Assembly: GCA_027625125.1 (NCBI GenBank)
Contig: JAQBXG010000066.1
Location: 1-8,730, forward strand
Length of the DNA: 8,730 nt
Reading direction: 5' to 3'
DNA from: Pseudomonadota bacterium
Lineage (GTDB): Bacteria > Pseudomonadota > Alphaproteobacteria > UBA2966 > CAIVPW01
Of the stretch, positions 1 through 5,131 are shown piece by piece. The notes beneath the pieces were generated by a model, which saw only the letters and a program-made list of their open reading frames with translations, was not told where the DNA came from and did not search any database. Position numbers and translations under genes: made by a program. Position 1 is the stretch's first letter. Each line of letters opens with the position of its first letter.

Positions 1-245
1 CGCTCCGCCTGGACATGGCCCCGCACGTCCTCACCGTCGATGCCAGACGGAACAAAAAACCCTTAATCATCGTCGCGGAATACCCGCGCGCCGGCGCCCC
101 GCAGCGCTTCCGCGCAGACGTCGGATTCCGCCACCCCGCCTCCGATCACGATGCAATCGAGCCGCGCCAGCGGCCACGGCTGCAACGGTGGCCTTCGCGC
201 CCACCGCCCGAACGGACCGCGCCTGGAAATCGGTGCCGTTGCCGC
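1..245 (-). pseudogene. Degenerate coding remnant, unrecognised
   Basis: This stretch reads like protein on the minus strand but not as one open frame. From about 165 down to 63 one frame gives a plausible segment containing LDCIVIGGGVAESDVCAEAL and ending RVFRDDD at a TAA (63-65). Past that stop, the same frame continues sensibly (GFFVPSGIDGEDVRGH) to the window edge. Upstream, around 240-165, the better-looking frame is a different one (NGTDFQARSVRAVGAKATV), which implies a frameshift near 155-175. The GGGVAES loop is glycine rich, but I cannot assign a family. It lies downstream of fabG on the same strand. The simplest reading is an eroded gene with a stop and a frameshift. The alternative is chance open sequence in GC-rich DNA. 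A short GTG-started ORF at 386-63 could be called here, but I do not trust it as an intact gene. From 246 to 441 I see nothing beyond a weak hairpin (418-433). Confidence 0.3.
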
Positions 246-417
246 AATCATGTCGTCGCCTTGCCCCGTCACGCAATTGTGGCCGGTTGGGCGGCATGCG
301 AGAGCCTGTGGCCGCGCGCCGCCCGACAGCCGACGTCTGTACAGCGATCTCCGCCGGCACACCCTTTGATTGCCTGGATGCGCCACTCGATCAATCAGAG
401 ATTAGCGCATTTCCCGC

Positions 418-433
418 CCGGCGCAAGGGCCGG
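418..433 (-). other. Weak hairpin just after fabG
   Basis: CCGGC (418-422) and GCCGG (429-433) form a 5-bp GC stem with a 6-nt loop, starting 8 nt past the fabG stop on the minus strand. No T-run follows on the transcript side, so it is not a convincing intrinsic terminator. It may only slow polymerase or protect the 3' end. Confidence 0.2.
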
Positions 434-441
434 TTGCGGAT

Positions 442-1179
442 TCAGACCATCACCATGCCGCCATTGACGTGGAGGGTTTGTCCGGTGACATAGCCGGCCT
501 CGTCGCTGGCCAGGAATACGACGCAGGCGGCGACATCGTCCGGCGCTCCCAGAGTCCGGACCGGGATTCGCTCCGCCAGCGTTGCGCGCACGTCCGCGCC
601 GAGCGCCGCCGTCATCGCGGTTTCGATAAATCCGGGCGCCACGCAATTCACCGTGACCCCGCGCGTCGCCATCTCCAGCGCCAGCGCCTTGCTCATGCCG
701 ACAAGGCCCGCCTTTGCCGCGGCATAATTGGTCTGGCCGGGATTGCCGGTCTGGCCGACCACCGACGAGATGGAAATGATCCGCCCCCAACGCTGTTTCG
801 CCATGCCGCGCAGACTGGCGCGCGCCACCCGAAACGCGGCGGTAAGGTTGACATCCAGAACGGTCTGCCAATCGTCGTCCTTCATCCGCATCGCCAGGCC
901 GTCGCGGTTGATGCCGGCGTTGTTGACGACGATATCGAGGCCGCCCATTGCATCGGACGCGCGCCCGGCGAGGGCGTCGGCGGCGTCGGCGTCGCCGAGA
1001 TCGCACGGCACGACATGGGTGCGTTGCCCCAGGTCCGTCGCCAGTTCCGCCAGCACGCCGGTGCGTGTGCCCGACAGCGCCACGACCGCGCCGTGGGCAT
1101 GCAGGGCGCGGGCGATCGCCGCGCCGATGCCGCCGGTGGCGCCGGTCACCAACGCACGTTTGCCCCCAAGATCAAACAT
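442..1179 (-). CDS. fabG: 3-oxoacyl-[acyl-carrier-protein] reductase FabG
   Basis: This cytoplasmic enzyme reduces 3-oxoacyl-ACP to (R)-3-hydroxyacyl-ACP with NADPH, the first reductive step of each type II fatty-acid elongation cycle. The 245-residue product is the usual FabG length (E. coli 244). It is a single Rossmann-fold short-chain dehydrogenase. The cofactor loop TGATGGIG is at 12-19 and NNAG at 86-89. The catalytic set is Asn111, Ser139, Tyr152 and Lys156 (SVVG, then NYAAAK), each one residue beyond the E. coli numbering. APGFIET at 181-187 is also typical, and the C terminus HVNGGMVMV is standard. The start is ATG with a strong GGAGGCGGAG purine run directly upstream. The gene begins 11 nt after the fabD stop, so the two are co-transcribed and probably translationally linked. 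No motif is missing. Other SDR reductases are possible in principle, but the motif set plus the fabD neighbour make FabG nearly certain. Confidence 0.97.
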   Translation of the reverse strand: MFDLGGKRALVTGATGGIGAAIARALHAHGAVVALSGTRTGVLAELATDLGQRTHVVPCDLGDADAADALAGRASDAMGGLDIVVNNAGINRDGLAMRMKDDDWQTVLDVNLTAAFRVARASLRGMAKQRWGRIISISSVVGQTGNPGQTNYAAAKAGLVGMSKALALEMATRGVTVNCVAPGFIETAMTAALGADVRATLAERIPVRTLGAPDDVAACVVFLASDEAGYVTGQTLHVNGGMVMV

Positions 1180-1190
1180 CTCCGCCTCCG

Positions 1191-2138
1191 TTAGCGTGAC
1201 GACAGGAACGCATCGATTTCCTCAGGCGATTCCAGCGAGATTGCGGTGGCGTCGGGGGCGATGCGGCGAGCGAGCCCCGACAGCACCTTGCCGGCCCCGA
1301 CCTCGACAAATGTCTCGACGCCGAGGCCGGTCAACGCGGTGACCGACTCGCGCCACCGTACCCGGTCGGTGAGTTGGCGCACCAGCAAGCGGCGGATTTC
1401 GTCCGGCGACCGGACCGGCGCCGCCGTCACGTTGGCGACCAGCGGCGGATCGGGCGGCGTCAGCGTCAGGGCGGCAAGAACGTCCGTCATCCGTTCGGCC
1501 GCCGGCGCCATCAGCGGCGAATGAAATCCGGCGGCAACGCCCAGGCGCACCGCGCGCTTGGCGCCGGCTTCGCGCGCCAGCGCCTCGGCCCGCTCGATCG
1601 CCGCGCTGGTGCCGCTCAGGACCACCTGGCCGGGTGCATTGTCGTTGGCGACGACGCAGATTCCGCCGGTTTCCGCGGCGGCTGCGGCGGCGACGGATTC
1701 GATTGCCGCGAAGTCGCCGCCTAGCACAGCGGTCATCGCGCCGCCGTCGCCGGGGGCGGCCCTTTGCATCGCCTCGCCCCGGGCCCGCAAAGTGCGCGCG
1801 GCGTCGGCGAGCGAGAACGAACCGGCTGCGGCCAGCGCGCCGTACTCGCCCAGGCTGTGACCGGCGACGTAGGCGGCGTTCGCGGCTGGGGTGAACCCGC
1901 CCTCGCGGCGCAGCACCGCAAGCACCGCCATGCTGACCGCAAGCAGCGCCGGCTGGGCGTTTCGCGTGTCGGTAAGATCCGCCTCGGGGCCGTCGAAGAT
2001 CGTCCGGGACAAATGTTCGCTGAGCGCGTCGTCCACCGCCTCGAACACCTCGCGCGCGGCGGCGAAGGCTTCGGCCAGCGGCTTGCCCATTCCGGGCCGT
2101 TGCGAACCTTGCCCCGGAAAGACCAGCGCCAGTGACAT
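1191..2138 (-). CDS. fabD: Malonyl-CoA:ACP transacylase FabD
   Basis: This enzyme transfers malonyl from CoA to acyl carrier protein, supplying the extender unit for fatty-acid synthesis in the cytoplasm. The 315-residue product matches the family (E. coli about 309). FPGQGSQ at 7-13 forms the N-terminal oxyanion region. GHSLGE at 93-98 carries the nucleophile Ser95. Arg120 (LRARGEAMQ) would bind the malonyl carboxylate, and His206 in GFHSPLM completes the catalytic pair. EVGAGKVLSGL near 279-289 is the usual C-terminal motif. I chose the ATG at 2138, not the longer open frame from 2216, because MSLALVFPGQGSQ is the family N terminus, TAGGGAA lies just upstream, and the extra 26 residues are Arg/Ala-rich and unlike the family. 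It is the first gene of the fabD-fabG operon, divergent from rpsF. A TTGACT hexamer upstream is the only promoter hint. Confidence 0.97.
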   Translation of the reverse strand: MSLALVFPGQGSQRPGMGKPLAEAFAAAREVFEAVDDALSEHLSRTIFDGPEADLTDTRNAQPALLAVSMAVLAVLRREGGFTPAANAAYVAGHSLGEYGALAAAGSFSLADAARTLRARGEAMQRAAPGDGGAMTAVLGGDFAAIESVAAAAAAETGGICVVANDNAPGQVVLSGTSAAIERAEALAREAGAKRAVRLGVAAGFHSPLMAPAAERMTDVLAALTLTPPDPPLVANVTAAPVRSPDEIRRLLVRQLTDRVRWRESVTALTGLGVETFVEVGAGKVLSGLARRIAPDATAISLESPEEIDAFLSSR

Positions 2139-2187
2139 TTCCCTACCCCAGGCCGCGGGCGCGCAGGCACAGTCCCGCCGCCGCCTA

Positions 2188-2216
2188 GGTTTCGCCAGCG
2201 CCGGTCTCGAAGTCAA
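2188..2216 (-). promoter_or_regulatory. Possible fabD promoter
   Basis: On the minus strand TTGACT (2216-2211) is a near-consensus -35 box. The hexamer 17 nt further on, GAAACC (2193-2188), is a poor -10 match. It is the only -35-like element in the spacer that faces fabD, and it would give a leader of roughly 40-50 nt. It is weak and rests mainly on position. Confidence 0.2.
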
Positions 2217-2240
2217 CCCGCGGCCCGGCGCCGGATCGCC

Positions 2241-2268
2241 TTGCCACCCCCGCGGAATCGGCTATATT
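2241..2268 (+). promoter_or_regulatory. Sigma70-type promoter for rpsF operon
   Basis: TTGCCA (2241-2246) and TATATT (2263-2268) each match the consensus at five of six positions and are separated by 16 nt. The site faces rpsF and would give a leader of about 78 nt. The -10 region is inside an inverted repeat, GGAAT (2254-2258) and ATTCC (2266-2270), and the spacer contains GAATC (2255-2259), a GANTC site of the kind methylated by CcrM in alphaproteobacteria. The surrounding DNA is very GC-rich, so this AT-rich -10 stands out. This should drive rpsF-rpsR-rplI and perhaps the genes beyond. Confidence 0.6.
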
Positions 2269-2285
2269 CCGCCATCTGCCTCCTT

Positions 2286-2300
2286 GCCGGCGCGGCCGGC
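2286..2300 (+). promoter_or_regulatory. GC hairpin in rpsF leader
   Basis: GCCGGC (2286-2291) and GCCGGC (2295-2300) are perfect inverted repeats with a 3-nt loop, inside the predicted rpsF 5' leader. A second small stem, CGCG-GGC-CGCG, lies a little further down before the Shine-Dalgarno. Leaders of rpsF operons in several bacteria bind the S6:S18 complex for feedback control through a CCG-containing motif. CCG triplets are present here, but I cannot show the required fold by eye. Confidence 0.3.
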
Positions 2301-2352
2301 TATGGGCGGCGCGCGGGCCGCGTCCGTCCCGATACAGCCAGAAGGAGCCCAA

Positions 2353-2826
2353 ATGCCGTTCTATGAGAACGTTTTTCTTGTGCGTCCCGACGTCTCGGCC
2401 CAGCAGGTCGAGGCGTTGGCGGACTCGTTTTCCAGCGCCATCGCCGAACAGGGCGGAAAGGTCACGAAGGTCGAGCACTGGGGCCTTCGCAACCTGACCT
2501 ATCGCATCAAGAAGAATCGCAAGGCGCACTACGTGCTGTTCAACATCGACGCCTCGGCCACGGCGATCCAGGGCCTGGAAAAATCGATGCGGATGAGCGA
2601 AGACGTGCTGCGATCCTTGACGATCCGCGTCGACGAGCTGGAGGAAGGCCCGTCGGTGATGATGCAAATCAAAGGCCGGGATGATCGCGGCCGGCGCGAC
2701 CGCCGCGATCGCAACGATAGCGCCGCCGATACAGGGGCGGACCGTGCGGCGGCAAGCCGGAAGGCCGAGCCCGCTAGCGCCGACGCCGAAACGAAGAATT
2801 CCGACACCAAGGAGGCCGGCGAATGA
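2353..2826 (+). CDS. rpsF: 30S ribosomal protein S6 (bS6)
   Basis: Ribosomal protein S6 pairs with S18 on the platform of the 30S subunit. The 157-residue product opens with MPFYENVFLVRPD and contains the typical WGLRNLTYRIKKNRKAHYVL (43-62) and the S6 fold up to about residue 107. From about 108 on it has a charged low-complexity tail, an Arg/Asp-rich run (GRDDRGRRDRRDRND) followed by Ala/Asp/Glu/Lys-rich sequence. That makes it longer than E. coli S6 (about 131-135). I chose the ATG at 2353 because GAAGGAG sits 5 nt upstream and the family N terminus begins there. The frame is open far upstream, but only as a shadow of fabD. The gene ends in an ATGA overlap with rpsR, and the rpsR Shine-Dalgarno lies inside its last codons, which suggests coupled translation of two proteins that assemble as a dimer. 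Confidence 0.97.
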   Translation: MPFYENVFLVRPDVSAQQVEALADSFSSAIAEQGGKVTKVEHWGLRNLTYRIKKNRKAHYVLFNIDASATAIQGLEKSMRMSEDVLRSLTIRVDELEEGPSVMMQIKGRDDRGRRDRRDRNDSAADTGADRAAASRKAEPASADAETKNSDTKEAGE

Positions 2827-3092
2827 AAAGCGGCGAAGTCGGCATCGGCGATATCGGTGCGGGGAATGCGCGCAGGCCGTTCTTCCGTCGCCGCAAGACC
2901 TGTCCGTTGTCCGGACAGTCCGCGCCGCGCATCGACTACAAGGATACGAAACTGCTGCTGCGTTTCGTGTCCGAGCGCGGCAAGATCGTTCCCAGCCGCA
3001 TCACCGCGGTGCGCGCGAAAAAGCAGCGGGAACTGGCGCGTGCAATCAAGCGCGCGCGCTTTCTTGCGCTGATTCCGTACGTCTCGGACTAG
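2823..3092 (+). CDS. rpsR: 30S ribosomal protein S18 (bS18)
   Basis: Ribosomal protein S18 binds S6 and 16S rRNA on the 30S platform. The 89-residue product contains RRPFFRRRKTCPLSG (about 17-31), IDYKDTKLLLRFVSERGKIVPSRI and the basic RAKKQRELARAIKRARFLALIPY helix region, all diagnostic. It has about 14-17 more N-terminal residues than E. coli S18 (75 aa). No ATG, GTG or TTG occurs in frame between the chosen start and the conserved core, so the extension is real if the gene is translated from a standard codon. AAGGAGG (2809-2815) lies 7 nt before the ATG, within the end of rpsF. The ATG overlaps the rpsF stop, and the gene's own stop overlaps the Shine-Dalgarno of rplI. It is the middle gene of a tightly packed operon. 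Confidence 0.97.
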   Translation: MKSGEVGIGDIGAGNARRPFFRRRKTCPLSGQSAPRIDYKDTKLLLRFVSERGKIVPSRITAVRAKKQRELARAIKRARFLALIPYVSD

Positions 3093-3101
3093 GAGTCGAC
3101 A

Positions 3102-3719
3102 ATGGAACTGATCCTGCTGGAGCGAGTGGAAAAGCTGGGACAGATGGGCGACGTCGTCCGGGTCAAGGACGGCTATGCCCGCAACTATCTGCTGCCCCGA
3201 AAAAAGGCGCTCCGCGCCACCGCACAAAACCGCACCGCCTTCGAGGCGCGCCGCGGCGAGCTTGAACAGGCGAATGCCGGGCTGCGATCCGACGCCGAAA
3301 CCGCCGCCCGGGTGCTGGACGGCAAGGTATGCGTGCTGCTGCGCCAGGCCAGCGACTCGGGGCATCTGTACGGATCGGTCAATGCCCGCGACATCGCCGC
3401 CGCCGCCGGCAAGACCGGTGTCGCGGTCGACCGCCAGCAGGTTCTGATCGACCGCGCGATCAAGGCGCTGGGGGTTCACCCCGTTCGCATCCGCCTGCAC
3501 CCCGAGGTGTTGACGATGGTGAATGTCATCGTCGCGCGCTCGGAAGCCGAGGCGGAAGTCCAGCGCGACGCCTTCTTGCGCGGACAGAACGCCGCGGTCG
3601 GCGCCGGAACCGACGAAGCCGAGGCCGCGGTCGGAGCGGAATCGTTCTTCGACGACGGCGCGGGGCCGGCCGCTGGGGACGGCGACGACGCCGACGAAGA
3701 CGCCGCCGCGACATCGTGA
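3102..3719 (+). CDS. rplI: 50S ribosomal protein L9 (bL9)
   Basis: Ribosomal protein L9 binds 23S rRNA at the base of the L1 stalk and helps maintain reading frame. The N-terminal rRNA-binding domain is clear (MELILLERVEKLGQMGDVVRVKDGYARNYLLP, given here in parts: MELILLERVEKLGQMGD, then VVRVKDGYARNYLLP). A linker helix follows from about 45 to 75. The C-terminal domain comes next (LYGSVNARDIAAA, then a stretch ending IKALGVHPVRIRLHPEV). At 205 residues it is well above the roughly 149 of E. coli. The excess is an acidic Ala/Asp/Glu/Gly tail from about 160 (DDGAGP, then DGDDADEDAAATS), as seen in many alphaproteobacterial L9 proteins. The start is ATG with AGGAG (3091-3095) 6 nt upstream, overlapping the rpsR stop. 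In many relatives dnaB or a DUF2232 membrane protein is adjacent, whereas here cfa follows. Confidence 0.97.
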   Translation: MELILLERVEKLGQMGDVVRVKDGYARNYLLPRKKALRATAQNRTAFEARRGELEQANAGLRSDAETAARVLDGKVCVLLRQASDSGHLYGSVNARDIAAAAGKTGVAVDRQQVLIDRAIKALGVHPVRIRLHPEVLTMVNVIVARSEAEAEVQRDAFLRGQNAAVGAGTDEAEAAVGAESFFDDGAGPAAGDGDDADEDAAATS

Positions 3720-3767
3720 CGCAGTAGCGCCAGGGGGTTTTTCCGGCCTCCGGCAGGTGATAGACTT

Positions 3768-3780
3768 CCCGCGTTGCGGG
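3768..3780 (+). promoter_or_regulatory. Small hairpin overlapping cfa ribosome-binding site
   Basis: CCCGC (3768-3772) and GCGGG (3776-3780) are perfect inverted repeats with a 3-nt loop. The 3' arm shares its last bases with the cfa Shine-Dalgarno GGGAGG (3778-3783), which is 6 nt before the ATG. If formed in mRNA, it would partly hide the ribosome-binding site. The stem is short, so a regulatory role is only a possibility. Confidence 0.3.
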
Positions 3781-3789
3781 AGGTCGGGG

Positions 3790-5019
3790 ATGTACCTGCT
3801 TCGCAAAGTTCTGGAACGTCTGATCGTCCGCGGAACGTTGACGGTCGTGGACGCTGCGGGCCGCACCGACGTATTTCGGGGCGCCGGCGACGGCCCCGCC
3901 GTCGCCATTCGGCTGCATTCGCGCTGGCTGCCTCGACGTCTGGCGCTCAATCCGGATTTGAGCTTCGGCGAGGCCTTCATGGACGGCACGCTGACGGTCG
4001 AACACGGCGACATCCATGCCGTCGTAAGCCTGCTGATGGAGAATGCCGACCTGTCCGGCGCGTTCTGGGTCCGCCGCTTCCGCCGGCGCCTCGCGCGACT
4101 GTTCCGGCTGTTGCAGCAGTTCAATCCGGACGCCCGGTCGCGGCGCAATGTCGCGCACCACTATGACTTGTCGGGCGACCTGTACCGCCTGTTTCTCGAC
4201 ACCGACCTGCAATACTCATGCGCGTATTTTCGCGATGCCGACGAGCCGCTGGAGGACGCCCAACGCAACAAGCGCGTGCATATCGCCGCGAAACTGCTGT
4301 TGGACCGTCCCGGCCTTTCGGTGCTGGATATCGGCTCCGGCTGGGGCGGTCTGGCGATGGATATCGCGCGCATGAGCGGCGCGGCGGTGACCGGCGTCAC
4401 GCTGTCCACCGCCCAACTCGCCGTCGCCGAGGAACGGGTGCGCAACGAGGGGCTGGGCGACGTCCGGTTCCGGCTGCAGGACTACCGGCGGGTCGAAGGT
4501 GCCTTTGACCGCATCGTTTCGGTCGGCATGTTCGAGCACGTCGGCGTCGGCCATTACCCCGAGTTTTTCGCCACATGCCGCCGGTTGCTTAAGGACGATG
4601 GCGTCGCGTTGCTGCACACGATCGGCCGCGCGAGCGGGCCCGCCGCCAGCAACCCGTGGATTCGCAAGTACATCTTCCCGGGCGGATATTCCCCGGCGCT
4701 GTCCGAAGTCGTCCAGGCGATCGAGGCGGCGGGATTGTGGATCACCGATGTCGAGGTTCTGCGCTACCACTACGCGGATACCCTTCGCGCCTGGCGGCGC
4801 CGCTTTATGGCCAATCGCGCCAGGGCGGTCGAGCTGTACGACGAGCGGTTCGCCCGCATGTGGGAGTTCTACCTGGCGGCCTCCGAGGCGGCGTTCCGAA
4901 TCTCGGACCACGTGGTATTCCAGGTCCAGTTCGCGCGTTCAAAGGACGCGGTGCCGGACCGGCGCGACTATATCGACAGGTTCGACCGCCGGCGCGAGGC
5001 GGATAGCGCCGCCGCCTGA
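3790..5019 (+). CDS. cfa: Cyclopropane-fatty-acyl-phospholipid synthase
   Basis: This enzyme transfers a methylene group from S-adenosylmethionine to unsaturated acyl chains of membrane phospholipids, making cyclopropane fatty acids at the inner membrane. The 409-residue product is near the family length (E. coli 382). The N-terminal lipid-facing domain covers about 1-110 and includes LNPDLSFGEAFMDGTL (53-68). NVAHHYDLSGDLYRLFLD is at 120-137 and YSCAYF, with Cys144, at 142-147. The SAM loop VLDIGSGWGGLA is at 178-189. MFEHVG, with Glu249, is at 247-252, His276 lies in LLHTIG, and FPGGYSP is at 296-302. HYADTLRAW near 327-335 holds the probable active-site Tyr. These correspond to the bicarbonate and active-site residues of E. 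coli CFAS. The ATG follows GGGAGG by 6 nt. The frame is open back to 3523, but only inside rplI. It lies 70 nt after rplI, same strand. Related tuberculostearic-acid-type methyltransferases are the main alternative. Confidence 0.95.
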   Translation: MYLLRKVLERLIVRGTLTVVDAAGRTDVFRGAGDGPAVAIRLHSRWLPRRLALNPDLSFGEAFMDGTLTVEHGDIHAVVSLLMENADLSGAFWVRRFRRRLARLFRLLQQFNPDARSRRNVAHHYDLSGDLYRLFLDTDLQYSCAYFRDADEPLEDAQRNKRVHIAAKLLLDRPGLSVLDIGSGWGGLAMDIARMSGAAVTGVTLSTAQLAVAEERVRNEGLGDVRFRLQDYRRVEGAFDRIVSVGMFEHVGVGHYPEFFATCRRLLKDDGVALLHTIGRASGPAASNPWIRKYIFPGGYSPALSEVVQAIEAAGLWITDVEVLRYHYADTLRAWRRRFMANRARAVELYDERFARMWEFYLAASEAAFRISDHVVFQVQFARSKDAVPDRRDYIDRFDRRREADSAAA

Positions 5020-5029
5020 GAACTGTCCC

Positions 5030-5063
5030 CGGGATTCACGGGATTGAATTCAAATCTATCCCG
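5030..5063. promoter_or_regulatory. Repeat cluster upstream of dnaB
   Basis: In the 112-nt cfa-dnaB spacer, CGGGATT occurs twice as a direct repeat 9 nt apart (5030-5036, 5039-5045). The second copy is mirrored by ATCCCG (5058-5063), and between them is a perfect 10-bp palindrome, TTGAATTCAA (5044-5053). A GANTC site (GATTC) lies at 5033-5037. Possible hexamers TTCACG and TATCCC, 16 nt apart, would make a weak promoter here. This could be the dnaB promoter and operator or a weak cfa terminator. No T-run supports the latter. Confidence 0.3.
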
Positions 5064-5131
5064 AGCAAAATGCCGCACCGCCACATCGCCGGACTCGCGC
5101 GTCGCCGCGGCGGCGTGGTACCCATGGCGGC

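Noticed and set aside
43..62. T-run after the TAA at 63-65 (minus strand GGGTTTTTTG) as a terminator
   Set aside because: No GC stem precedes it, and the same frame continues as plausible protein past it.
15..467. 150-residue plus-strand frame at the left edge
   Set aside because: It runs into the end of fabG, is rich in Arg, Pro and His, and the opposite strand reads more like protein in the same stretch.
2139..2216. Longer N terminus for fabD starting at 2216
   Set aside because: The extra 26 residues are Arg/Ala-rich and not family-like. The inner ATG at 2138 has a purine-rich ribosome-binding site and the standard MSLALVFPGQGSQ start.
3731..3758. GGGGGTTTTT with CCGG repeats after rplI as an intrinsic terminator
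   Set aside because: The T-run comes before the CCGGCCTCCGG stem on the transcript, the wrong order, and no stem lies directly upstream of it.
2529..4148. 539-residue minus-strand open frame across rpsF, rpsR, rplI and cfa
   Set aside because: It lies antisense to four genes with clear family motifs, has Arg-rich shadow composition, and has no recognisable domain.
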